Position numbers and translations under genes: made by a program | Assembly: GCA_041666965.1 (NCBI GenBank) | Contig: JBAYFX010000020.1 | Span: 1 to 13,963, forward strand | Length of the DNA stretch: 13,963 nt | Reading direction: 5' to 3' | From: JBAYFX01 sp041666965 | GTDB taxonomy: Bacteria > Patescibacteriota > Microgenomatia > UBA12405 | Notes under the pieces: generated by a model | What the model was told of the DNA's origin: nothing | Databases searched by the model: none | Seen by the model: only the letters and a program-made list of their open reading frames with translations | Part shown: positions 1 through 5,910 of the stretch, in pieces | How positions within the stretch are numbered: position 1 is the first letter of the stretch | Layout of the letters: each line of letters begins with the position of its first letter

Positions 1-12
1 AGTCAAATCGTC

Positions 13-21
13 TGATAAAAT
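13..21 (+). promoter_or_regulatory. extended -10 promoter for the tRNA-Gln pair
   Basis: TG, one base, then TAAAAT forms an extended -10 element. The predicted start of transcription is near 28, just before the tRNA-like sequence at 33. The -35 region would lie outside the window, so this rests on the -10 alone. Confidence 0.4.
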
Positions 22-32
22 AGGCTTTGTAT

Positions 33-104
33 TACCCAGTCGTTAAATGGAAGGACAGTCCGTTTGGCGGATTGATTGTGGTTCGACAAAGTCGGCCAGG
101 GTAA
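33..104 (+). pseudogene. degenerate tRNA-Gln-like sequence (probable tRNA pseudogene)
   Basis: The sequence parallels the intact tRNA-Gln 17 bases downstream, sharing the ATGGNAGGACAG D-arm region, TTTGG in the anticodon loop and ATTGTGGTTCGA before the T loop. Acceptor arms 33-39 and 97-103 pair in six of seven positions with an A-A mismatch. The D stem 42-44/54-56 pairs. The anticodon stem is short by one base and the loop would still read TTG. The 3' side of the T stem is lost: after TTCGA comes CAAAGTCGG, which folds on its own (84-87 with 91-94) and cannot pair with TGTGG at 77-81. It therefore looks like a decayed tandem duplicate, probably co-transcribed with the intact gene. A functional but aberrant tRNA-like RNA cannot be excluded. 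Confidence 0.55.
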
Positions 105-120
105 TTAAAATAAAGTGTAT

Positions 121-191
121 TGCCCCGTCGTCTAATGGTAGGACAGCAGCCTTTGGAGCTGTTTATTGTGGTTCGAATCCATGCGGGGCAA
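121..191 (+). tRNA. tRNA-Gln (anticodon UUG)
   Basis: All cloverleaf arms form. Acceptor TGCCCCG (121-127) pairs fully with CGGGGCA (184-190), with discriminator A191. D stem is GTC/GAC (130-132/142-144). Anticodon stem GCAGC/GCTGT (146-150/158-162) encloses loop CTTTGGA with anticodon TTG at 153-155. T stem 167-171/179-183 encloses TTCGAAT. The 3' CCA is not encoded, so a CCA-adding enzyme is needed. The UUG anticodon reads CAA and, by wobble, CAG. It has its own -10 only through the upstream copy, so the two are probably one transcript. Confidence 0.93.
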
Positions 192-219
192 CAAACGAAA
201 TTGTTGTATTTTTCTTTAC
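189..219 (+). terminator. possible weak intrinsic terminator after tRNA-Gln
   Basis: CAACAA (189-194) and TTGTTG (201-206) form a 6-bp stem with a 6-nt loop, followed by a T-rich run (TATTTTTCTTT). The stem is AT-rich and begins in the last acceptor base of the tRNA, so it would compete with tRNA folding. Plausible but weak. Confidence 0.35.
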
Positions 220-231
220 CTGTAAATTAAT

Positions 232-753
232 TTATTGGTTTAAGAGTTTTTTAAGGGGGCCTAGGTAAGGGGTATAAATTTTTTCCGGGTTTTGTTCAAT
301 TATTATTTTGAGCTGCGATAATTTAATCCATTGGCAATTTTTAGTTTCATTGGTTTCTTTTGCCGGTTTACCTTTGGCTTTACAACGAAAAATTAATCCA
401 ATAAATGGTCCTTCTGGTGATTGTGTGACACAAAATGGTGAAATAACATCTGAAGACATTTCATTACTAAAACTGTGTTGTGTATTTTCATCATTAAGTA
501 TCGAAGTAATTTCCATGCCTGATTCTTCAAAAACTTCTCGTCTTAAAGTTTCGTAAACTGATTCCCCTGCCCTAAGTTTTCCCCCAGGTATTTCAATTGT
601 GCCACTGAACTTTAGGTCGGATTGTTTATTGCGGATTTGGACCAAAATTTCTTGTGCTTCGTTTTCAATAATTGCTCCAACAAATGGGATAGTTAGTGAC
701 TCGTCTCCTAGCTTTGGTAAAAACTCACTTGGAACGTATGTATTTTGAATCAT
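232..753 (-). CDS. Nudix hydrolase
   Basis: A 173-residue MutT/Nudix-fold protein that should hydrolyse a nucleoside diphosphate linked to another group; the substrate cannot be read from sequence. The Nudix box GX5EX7REUXEEXGU is complete at residues 58-80 (G58, E64, R72, E73, E76, E77, G79), preceded by the usual EIPGG. These glutamates bind the catalytic metal. A short N-terminal strand region precedes the box and the C-terminal half completes the sandwich. The start is the ATG at 751-753, with an extended -10 (TGT-TAACAT) ending exactly 6 bases before it and no Shine-Dalgarno sequence, which suggests a leaderless mRNA. It is divergent from the GIY-YIG gene. Unlike neighbouring host DNA, its + strand is not G-rich (541-600 has 8 G and 16 C), so it may have arrived later. 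Confidence 0.88.
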   Translation of the reverse strand: MIQNTYVPSEFLPKLGDESLTIPFVGAIIENEAQEILVQIRNKQSDLKFSGTIEIPGGKLRAGESVYETLRREVFEESGMEITSILNDENTQHSFSNEMSSDVISPFCVTQSPEGPFIGLIFRCKAKGKPAKETNETKNCQWIKLSQLKIIIEQNPEKIYTPYLGPLKKLLNQ

Positions 754-759
754 AGCTAA

Positions 760-768
760 ATGTTAACA
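760..768 (-). promoter_or_regulatory. extended -10 for the Nudix gene
   Basis: On the minus strand TGT-TAACAT is followed by six bases and the ATG, placing the transcription start at the start codon. The same bases on the + strand (TTAACA, 763-768) can serve as the -35 of the divergent GIY-YIG promoter, so the two promoters overlap. Confidence 0.4.
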
Positions 769-792
769 TCCTCTAATTAATCGTTCTAAAAT
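763..792 (+). promoter_or_regulatory. promoter for the GIY-YIG gene
   Basis: TTAACA (763-768), an 18-bp spacer and TAAAAT (787-792) resemble a housekeeping sigma promoter. Transcription would begin near 799, giving a leader of about 12 nt before the ATG at 811. No Shine-Dalgarno sequence is present in the leader. Confidence 0.45.
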
Positions 793-810
793 TGTTCGAC
801 TCAGTTAACT

Positions 811-1065
811 ATGTATTATGTTTATGTGTTAAGAAGTTTGGTTAATGGGAAGTTTTATACCGGTTATACTGGCAATTTTGACAGAAGACTTAAAGAGCAT
901 AATGCGGGAAGGGGTGGGCGGTTTACCAAATTAAACAAACCCTTTGAATTGGTTTACCGGGAAGAGTTTGATGATGAGTATGTGGCCAAAAAAAGGGAAC
1001 GAGAACTTAAGACAAGTAAAGGAAGATACTTTGTGAAGAAAATAGTCAGATTAACTACTAAATAA
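811..1065 (+). CDS. GIY-YIG nuclease-domain protein (UPF0213/YhbQ-like)
   Basis: An 84-residue stand-alone GIY-YIG domain. The two defining strands appear as YVYVL at residues 3-7 (the GIY position) and FYTGYT at 15-20 (the YIG position). Basic residues R25/R26 and the conserved EHN follow on the first helix, and the helix with RERELK near 62-67 supplies the likely metal-binding glutamate. The size matches the short UPF0213/YhbQ-type family, which has no attached DNA-binding domain; its biological role is poorly defined. It is transcribed divergently from the Nudix gene and lies 25 bases upstream of a separate promoter for the next gene. Family assignment is firm; activity and substrate are inferred. 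Confidence 0.9.
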   Translation: MYYVYVLRSLVNGKFYTGYTGNFDRRLKEHNAGRGGRFTKLNKPFELVYREEFDDEYVAKKRERELKTSKGRYFVKKIVRLTTK

Positions 1066-1076
1066 AGTGGATCGGC

Positions 1077-1084
1077 TATAATAT
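1077..1084 (+). promoter_or_regulatory. -10 element in front of the 78-residue membrane protein
   Basis: TATAAT (1077-1082) overlaps TAATAT (1079-1084). The latter ends six bases before the ATG at 1091, the same geometry as lexA. No convincing -35 was found at normal spacing. Confidence 0.4.
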
Positions 1085-1090
1085 ATTTAC

Positions 1091-1327
1091 ATGAAATGGC
1101 AAGATTTTGTATTAACTTTTGGCCAGGTAATATTTATTTTGGCACTTTTTCCTTCAATTTTTAGCAAAGACAAACCAAGCATTAAAACCAGTATTCCGAC
1201 TTCTTTGGTTTCTTTTAGTATTGGGGTGGTTTATTTAACGTTAAACGTCCCAATGGCGGCGGCAACGGCAGTAATAAACGGAATACTTTGGGGAATACTT
1301 GCTTTCCAAAAACTTAAGGTTAAGTAA
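1091..1327 (+). CDS. small membrane protein, three predicted helices, SemiSWEET/PQ-loop-like
   Basis: A 78-residue, very hydrophobic protein with probable membrane helices at about 6-24, 37-55 and 56-73 and a basic cytoplasmic-type end (FQKLKVK). The order helix, LFPSIF, a basic KDKPSIKTS loop, helix, then a third helix with a conserved-looking asparagine (INGILW) recalls half-size SWEET sugar transporters (SemiSWEET), where LPQ and a loop with KS sit at these places. The resemblance is by eye only and the PQ signature is not present, so the function stays open. The ATG is preceded by TAATAT with a 6-base gap and no Shine-Dalgarno. It converges with the 71-residue gene, only 4 bases away. Confidence 0.6.
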   Translation: MKWQDFVLTFGQVIFILALFPSIFSKDKPSIKTSIPTSLVSFSIGVVYLTLNVPMAAATAVINGILWGILAFQKLKVK

Positions 1328-1331
1328 GGAA

Positions 1332-1547
1332 TTATGGTAATTTAGCGGCCGAGGGGGTGGCGGCAGGACTGGCGCTGGCAGTGGCCGGGACTGGTAGGGC
1401 AGGGAGAGATAAAGGTTGGTTCTCCATTCTTTTTAAGACATTCCAATCAATACTTTTATATGAAAGAAAGCCGGCGTATGAAAGCAAAATAAAAAAAATC
1501 GCTATGAGGGTAATTCCTAAAGTGTCGAGAGGTTTAGAATGTTCCAT
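1332..1547 (-). CDS. 71-residue single-span membrane protein with Pro/Ala-rich tail
   Basis: The last gene of the minus-strand envelope operon, 3 bases after the stop of the solute-binding-protein gene. Residues 9-29 form one hydrophobic helix (LGITLIAIFFILLSYAGFL). A short basic-polar stretch follows, then a low-complexity tail rich in Pro, Ala, Ser and Thr from about 46 to the end, which suggests an extended, surface-exposed or wall-spanning linker. No family is recognised. The tail's high GC and the long + strand frame opposite it (1357-1575) are consequences of this composition. TAAAAT lies 5 bases before its ATG, so it might also be transcribed separately. Confidence 0.6.
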   Translation of the reverse strand: MEHSKPLDTLGITLIAIFFILLSYAGFLSYKSIDWNVLKRMENQPLSLPALPVPATASASPAATPSAAKLP

Positions 1548-1550
1548 ATT

Positions 1551-2891
1551 TTATTTTAACCGAGAAACTGTGTAGCGGGTAGGAAAACTAATAAATACGG
1601 CCGGGGCTTCTTCAAGTAAGTATTTTTGAAAATCAAAATAGATTTGTTTGCGTTGTAAGTTGTCCATAGTTTGGCGTCCTCCTTCCAATAATTTGTCGAT
1701 ACGTGAGTTGTTAAGGTGAGTATGATTGGTTTTAGTCTGGGTTGAGTGCCAGAAGGCATATTGGTCTGGGTCGAGTGGCATATTTCCGTAAGACAACAAG
1801 ACCTCAAAGTCTCGGTTTGGGGATATGTCGGTATTAATATCAACAGTAATACCTAGTATTTCACCCCAAGCTTGTTTAATTTTTTCAGCCTCAGGAAGTA
1901 GGTCGCGAGTGGCTAAACTTAAAACAATTTTTTTTGGGTCCTCCGAGTCAACCAACTCTTTGGCCCTCGTTGGATTGTAATTATATTCTTTGGTTTGAGG
2001 GTTGAAAGCCCATGATTGTGGTGAAATTGGTCCCAAGCAGCGTTCATTTTTATCGCGGGGTTTAGGGGTAGCGTATGAAAGAGATTGCCGAAATTGTTTA
2101 CGGCTTAATTTATCAGTGTTGAAGAATAGGGCAATGTAGCGTGAGCTGGTGTCAATTTCTTTACTAACTTGGGAGTTTTTCCAGTTAATAACATCTTTGG
2201 GCTCAATGTTACTAGAAAAAGTATCGATTTCACCAAGCTTAAAGGCAGTTATTAAATCATTTTCAGACGGGTAAAACCGATAGATAATTTTCTTTTTAGG
2301 ATTGTCTTTTAAGGCTAAAACTAGTTTTTTTAAGTATCCATCCTGGAATTGGGATTGGGTAACCCGGTAATCCCCTACTCCAATAAGTTGGTTATTTTGA
2401 AATATTGGATTAGTTAGAATTGAAGGCAGGGGAGAAAAAGGCTTTTCCAATTGAATTAACAGAGTTGAATCGTTTGGGGCAGTTACCGAAGCATTATTGA
2501 TGGTATAGATATTGGTTAAGTCCTGGGCTAAAACTCGCTGACCATTTTGCCAAGTGTAAGGATTGAGTTCAAACCGGTAAGTTAAACCGTCTGGTGATAT
2601 GGAAATGGACTTAGTTAATAGTGTTGGTTCAGGGCGGTTGGTGGGACTTTCAGTCATTAGACCAAAACTGATGTTTTGGCTGACTTGGGGGGGTAGGTTG
2701 CGAATGGTGTATAGTCCGGCTAAGCCGTAAGTGGTAGCCGGTTCGGGCAGTTGCTTAATAACAAACGCGGCAATTGGAGAAGCAAAGAAAACCAAAAGAG
2801 ACCCCAAAGTGGTTCCAAGTATTACATAGATGTAATAACGGCGCCAATAATGGCGAATTAGTTCTAATTTAAAATAAAATTTTTTAAACAA
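1551..2891 (-). CDS. membrane-anchored ABC-type family 5 (oligopeptide) solute-binding protein
   Basis: A 446-residue protein with a basic N-terminus (residues 1-20), one membrane helix at about 20-44 and an extracytoplasmic domain of the SBP_bac_5 (OppA/DppA) family. Family features are the early GLTYRFELNPYTWQNGQRVLAQD segment (split in two halves around the NG turn), a middle GVGDYRVT turn, the FFNTDK-RKQFRQSLSYA region (about 258-276), and the C-terminal SRIDKLL, RKQIYFDFQKYL and APAVFI elements. It should bind peptides or related solutes, but no permease or ATPase is nearby. It starts with TTG 7 bases after the secG stop; no earlier or nearby ATG would keep the anchor. It uses an uncleaved anchor rather than a lipoprotein signal. 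At 446 residues it is shorter than the usual 500-550. Confidence 0.85.
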   Translation of the reverse strand: MFKKFYFKLELIRHYWRRYYIYVILGTTLGSLLVFFASPIAAFVIKQLPEPATTYGLAGLYTIRNLPPQVSQNISFGLMTESPTNRPEPTLLTKSISISPDGLTYRFELNPYTWQNGQRVLAQDLTNIYTINNASVTAPNDSTLLIQLEKPFSPLPSILTNPIFQNNQLIGVGDYRVTQSQFQDGYLKKLVLALKDNPKKKIIYRFYPSENDLITAFKLGEIDTFSSNIEPKDVINWKNSQVSKEIDTSSRYIALFFNTDKLSRKQFRQSLSYATPKPRDKNERCLGPISPQSWAFNPQTKEYNYNPTRAKELVDSEDPKKIVLSLATRDLLPEAEKIKQAWGEILGITVDINTDISPNRDFEVLLSYGNMPLDPDQYAFWHSTQTKTNHTHLNNSRIDKLLEGGRQTMDNLQRKQIYFDFQKYLLEEAPAVFISFPTRYTVSRLK

Positions 2892-2898
2892 GTTGTGA

Positions 2899-3111
2899 CT
2901 AAAGTAGAGTTTGAACTAGTGAGGAAATAATGAAAAGCACAAAGATAGTGATGGTAAGGTTAAACATAAATTTTTCCCAACCCCGTTTTTCAAAACTAAC
3001 ATTAGAAAAAAAGTTACCTCGACCTTCAGTGTTGCCGCTTGATTGTAAAAAAATCAGCGCTATTAAACTAATCGAAAGAAGTATTTGAATTAAAATAAGG
3101 ATAGTGTTCAT
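2899..3111 (-). CDS. secG: SecG, preprotein translocase subunit
   Basis: A 70-residue protein with two membrane helices (about 3-21 and 49-69) joined by a short loop. The family signature is visible: LIALIFLQSS at the end of helix 1, a Gly-rich loop, then FEKRGWEKFMFNLTI leading into helix 2. SecG is the auxiliary subunit of the SecYEG channel and assists SecA-driven export. Its start overlaps the stop of the upstream holin-like gene by 4 bases (ATGA), a sign of translational coupling. It is placed among genes for exported or membrane proteins, several of which would be its clients. Confidence 0.92.
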   Translation of the reverse strand: MNTILILIQILLSISLIALIFLQSSGNTEGRGNFFSNVSFEKRGWEKFMFNLTITIFVLFIISSLVQTLL

Positions 3112-3518
3112 TTTTTGATCAGGATGGATTTTAACAGATAAAAGAAGAAACTATAAGTTAAGGCGGTTACAATTAAAGCAAAGAGGCCAACAAAATTAAA
3201 CTCAGGTATTACAAAACCTTGCCAGGTAGAAGAAGATAAATGAATATCAGAAATTTTTAGGGAAGATGTCAGCCGGGCAGTTAGTAAAAAAGCCGGAACA
3301 GATATGACAAATCGAAAAAGACCAAGGGTTAATATATTTAAGGGCAGAAAAAGAATTTTTACAAGTGGCTTCAAAAAGATTTCAAAAGCTGCGAAAATTA
3401 AGCCAATTTTCAAAAGAGTTGGAAAACTAAGGTCAAATTGAGGGGTGGTTATAAGCTGGCGGGTAATTAATAGGGCAAACAAGGAAAGGATGGAATAACG
3501 AACCAGACGTTTAATCAT
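3108..3518 (-). CDS. four-helix membrane protein, phage holin superfamily IV-like (PF04020 type)
   Basis: A 136-residue protein with four predicted helices (about 6-24, 36-50, 53-82 and 109-131). The stretch KPLVKILFLPLNILTLGLF at about 51-69 is the hallmark of the family named mycobacterial 4-TMS phage holin, superfamily IV. Despite the name, members are widespread in bacterial chromosomes outside phages and their job is mostly unknown, so a lytic role should not be assumed. It overlaps the upstream transglutaminase gene by 8 bases and secG by 4, so it belongs to the same operon. No phage genes are adjacent. Confidence 0.85.
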   Translation of the reverse strand: MIKRLVRYSILSLFALLITRQLITTPQFDLSFPTLLKIGLIFAAFEIFLKPLVKILFLPLNILTLGLFRFVISVPAFLLTARLTSSLKISDIHLSSSTWQGFVIPEFNFVGLFALIVTALTYSFFFYLLKSILIKK

Positions 3519-5247
3519 ATCTTCTGGCTATAATTATAGCGCTGATAAGAAGAATAATAACGGCTGAAGTTAAGGTGATTACTAAGTGAGTGAAATGTAG
3601 TGGATTTTTAATTGATTGACTAAAGGTTTGATTGTTTTCTGATAGTTGAAATTTAAGATACCGGTTATGGGGAAATAAACTTTGGGGAAATGTAGGGAGT
3701 TGAAAATCAATTTCAGTATGACTAAAAGGAGGCAGAGTGGCAACGGTTTTATTCCAGTTTGATTGGGTGATTGATAAATTATGTAAGGTAAAAGGATTGG
3801 GGTTGGTAATTATTAACTTTGAGGCGGAGTTATTCTGGGCTAGATTAAGTTGAGGCGAGACTCGGGAAATGATTAGTTCGTCGTCAGCTAATTTGATATT
3901 AACAGTAGTCAGATTATTGGTGCGTTTATAAAACCCGGGAGCAGGTGGGTTTTGGCTATCTTGCCCGTGAATTACTAAGATTATGTGGTTAAGATCGAGA
4001 CTGTTAAAGTAGTCCAAACCGTTGGTGGTTTTGGCCCAAGTTGGGTCAATTTCTATCCATGATTTAGAATTTGGGTTAAAATATTGAGGCCAGGCATGAA
4101 GAAAATCGGTATTTGGGTTGGCTGGGCGAAGGCGCGGGTTGTTGGTTAAAACGTATCCTTCAATCTCCCTTGAAGCTATTCCTTTTGAACGGGCCAAAGT
4201 GATGAACAGATCGGTGAATTCAGTACAAAGTGAGAGTTGAGGATTTTGTAGGGCGGCTAGCGCCCCGACACGCCCCGGAGAGGATCCAAAATTATAGTTG
4301 TAACTTAAAGTGTTGATCACGTACTTATAGATATCTTTGGGTGAGTTAAGAGCGGAAGCGATTGCCTCAATGTTTGGGTCATTTACTGGCCAAACAGTTT
4401 GGGATTGGAGATGAGAGGCAAGGCTGGTCCCCTTTTGGGTGTTTATAGGGAATAGTTTTATTTGGCCTAAGGCGGATATGTCAAGGTTGGAATTGGGTGG
4501 GAGCTCATAATGGGCTAAATAATTACCGTCTGGGTCAATGGTAATGTTTTTAGGTTGAGGGGTTATGCTTTTAAAAATTACTATTTGCCGGTCAGTGGTT
4601 GGCGGCAGGGGGATTTGGAACAACTGGGGCTCTGGGTGGGTGTTGTCGAGCTGGTAAATTAAATCGAACTCAAATATTTGTTGATTACCAAAAAGTAAAC
4701 GTTGAGGTTCAGCAAACAGTAGTTGATTAAGATTATATAATTGGGTAGTAGCTGAGGGTCGGGCTGGAGAGGGCTGGTAATTAACTAAAGGCCCCAGCCA
4801 GGTTGGAGCCTGAAGAGTGGCTTTGGTAAGTGTCGTTTGGGCTGTGGATGAGGGTAGAAATAGGTCGTAATTTTGACCCCGCTTAGTGATTTGATGATTT
4901 AGCTGGTAACTAATATTAAATTCAGTCACTTGGTTTTTACCAATGTTGGGTCGGTTGAATTTTAAAAGAATGACGGTAGAGTTGGCTTGAGGTGTGGATT
5001 TTTCTAGTATATTACCCTCAGAATCATGGGCGGTAATGTTTAGTGGTTTGGCGCTGGTAATGGTGTAGGAGTATTGAGTTGGGTAAATTTGGGAAAAGTT
5101 ATTGGTTAAACTTACTTTTTCGTTAACTGATAGTTTTAAGTCATTGGTGACTATAAATTCAAGCTCTTTTTTGATGGTAAATTCTGAAGCTATTGCGGGT
5201 CGGGAAAAACAAAGAAAAATAATAAAAAACAAGACGCGACGGGTCAT
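3511..5247 (-). CDS. secreted, membrane-anchored transglutaminase-like protein
   Basis: A 578-residue protein from the chosen start. It has a signal peptide (RR, a hydrophobic core, AIA cleavage region), a long N-terminal beta-rich region, a transglutaminase-like core and a C-terminal anchor helix (about 554-575) with a basic tail. The papain-like triad is visible: Cys in SLCTEFTDLF (C341), His in FLHAWPQYF (H384) and Asp in IEIDPTWAK (D401). Bacterial members usually act as proteases or crosslinking or amidase-type enzymes on envelope proteins; the substrate is unknown. The ATG at 5245-5247 is preferred over the in-frame ATG at 5260-5262 because the extended -10 TGG-TATTCT lies between them, 5 bases before it, and the shorter form gives a standard signal peptide. 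It is the first gene of the envelope operon and divergent from lexA. Confidence 0.88.
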   Translation of the reverse strand: MTRRVLFFIIFLCFSRPAIASEFTIKKELEFIVTNDLKLSVNEKVSLTNNFSQIYPTQYSYTITSAKPLNITAHDSEGNILEKSTPQANSTVILLKFNRPNIGKNQVTEFNISYQLNHQITKRGQNYDLFLPSSTAQTTLTKATLQAPTWLGPLVNYQPSPARPSATTQLYNLNQLLFAEPQRLLFGNQQIFEFDLIYQLDNTHPEPQLFQIPLPPTTDRQIVIFKSITPQPKNITIDPDGNYLAHYELPPNSNLDISALGQIKLFPINTQKGTSLASHLQSQTVWPVNDPNIEAIASALNSPKDIYKYVINTLSYNYNFGSSPGRVGALAALQNPQLSLCTEFTDLFITLARSKGIASREIEGYVLTNNPRLRPANPNTDFLHAWPQYFNPNSKSWIEIDPTWAKTTNGLDYFNSLDLNHIILVIHGQDSQNPPAPGFYKRTNNLTTVNIKLADDELIISRVSPQLNLAQNNSASKLIITNPNPFTLHNLSITQSNWNKTVATLPPFSHTEIDFQLPTFPQSLFPHNRYLKFQLSENNQTFSQSIKNPLHFTHLVITLTSAVIILLISAIIIARRYD

Positions 5248-5252
5248 AAAAA

Positions 5253-5261
5253 AGAATACCA
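5253..5261 (-). promoter_or_regulatory. extended -10 for the envelope operon
   Basis: On the minus strand TGG-TATTCT is followed by five T and the ATG of the transglutaminase-like gene. It lies beyond an in-frame upstream ATG, so it also argues about the real start. No good -35 is seen. Confidence 0.35.
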
Positions 5262-5264
5262 TTA

Positions 5265-5292
5265 TTGACTTCGGGTATTATTCGTGTAATAT
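5265..5292 (+). promoter_or_regulatory. lexA promoter, leaderless type
   Basis: TTGACT (5265-5270), a 16-bp spacer and TAATAT (5287-5292) make the best plus-strand promoter in the host part. Six bases separate it from the ATG at 5299, so transcription should start at the start codon. A short inverted repeat TATTA/TAATA (5276-5280/5287-5291) covers the -10 and could be an operator for LexA itself; it does not match the classic GAAC-N4-GTTC box. Confidence 0.6.
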
Positions 5293-5298
5293 TTGGTT

Positions 5299-5910
5299 AT
5301 GCCTACTATATTGTATAAGCGCCAAAGAGAAATCTATGATTATATTCTGGGTAATATTGATAAATATGGTTATGCTCCAACTTTAACTGAAATAGCTGAT
5401 AAATTTGGGTTGTCTTCTTTGGCAACGGTTCATGAACATCTTTCAGTTTTGGAAAAGAAGGGATTAATCAGGCGATACCGGGGTGCGGTTAGGGGTATTG
5501 AGGTAATGGAGACTGGTAATCAAACAAAAACAATAGAGTTACCAATTTTGGGGTACATTGCTTGTGGAACACCGTTGGAGCCTTATACGGACCCAAATGC
5601 GACACTGGGAGTAAATTCTAATCTAGTCTCTACTAGTGACAGATCATATGTTTTACAGGCAAAGGGTGACTCGATGATGGATGATGGAATACTAAATGGG
5701 GATTATGTAGTAGTCAGGGAACAAGAAAACGCTAATAACGGTGATATTGTGGTAGCAATTTTGAAAAACGGTTTCGCCACCCTCAAGCGTTTTTATCGGG
5801 AAAAAGATCAAATTCGTTTACAGCCGGCTAATTCAACCATGAATCCAATGTGGGTGACCGATGTTCAAATTAAAGGTAAGGTGGTAGCGGTTATTAGGCA
5901 ATTCAACTAA
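5299..5910 (+). CDS. lexA: LexA repressor
   Basis: A 203-residue SOS repressor and self-cleaving S24 peptidase. The N-terminal winged helix covers residues 1-70 (RQREIYDYI, GYAPTLTEIADKFGLSS, HLSVLEKKGLI). The C-terminal domain carries the catalytic Ser125 in AKGDSMMDDG and Lys163 in GFATLKRF. The self-cleavage dipeptide is Cys89-Gly90 in GYIACGTP, where most LexA proteins have Ala-Gly; UmuD has Cys-Gly at this place. The ATG at 5299 is preferred over a TTG at 5293 because the -10 element runs to 5292. The stop overlaps the rsmI start by one base (TAATG), so the two are co-transcribed. Autoregulation is likely but no standard SOS box is seen. Confidence 0.93.
   Translation: MPTILYKRQREIYDYILGNIDKYGYAPTLTEIADKFGLSSLATVHEHLSVLEKKGLIRRYRGAVRGIEVMETGNQTKTIELPILGYIACGTPLEPYTDPNATLGVNSNLVSTSDRSYVLQAKGDSMMDDGILNGDYVVVREQENANNGDIVVAILKNGFATLKRFYREKDQIRLQPANSTMNPMWVTDVQIKGKVVAVIRQFN

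Noticed and set aside
47..268. 73-codon plus-strand frame at the left edge
   Set aside because: It covers both tRNA sequences and translates their D, anticodon and T arms; a tRNA shadow, not a protein.
1357..1575. 72-codon plus-strand frame
   Set aside because: It is the complement of the Pro/Ala-rich tail of the minus-strand 71-residue gene, which has a better operon context and a membrane helix.
3108..3518. Prophage lysis cassette suggested by the holin-like protein
   Set aside because: Family IV holin-like proteins are common in non-phage chromosomes, and its neighbours are secG and envelope genes with host-type base skew.
5293..5301. TTG start for lexA, six bases upstream of the ATG
   Set aside because: The -10 element runs to 5292, so the transcript would begin at about 5299 and could not include the TTG.
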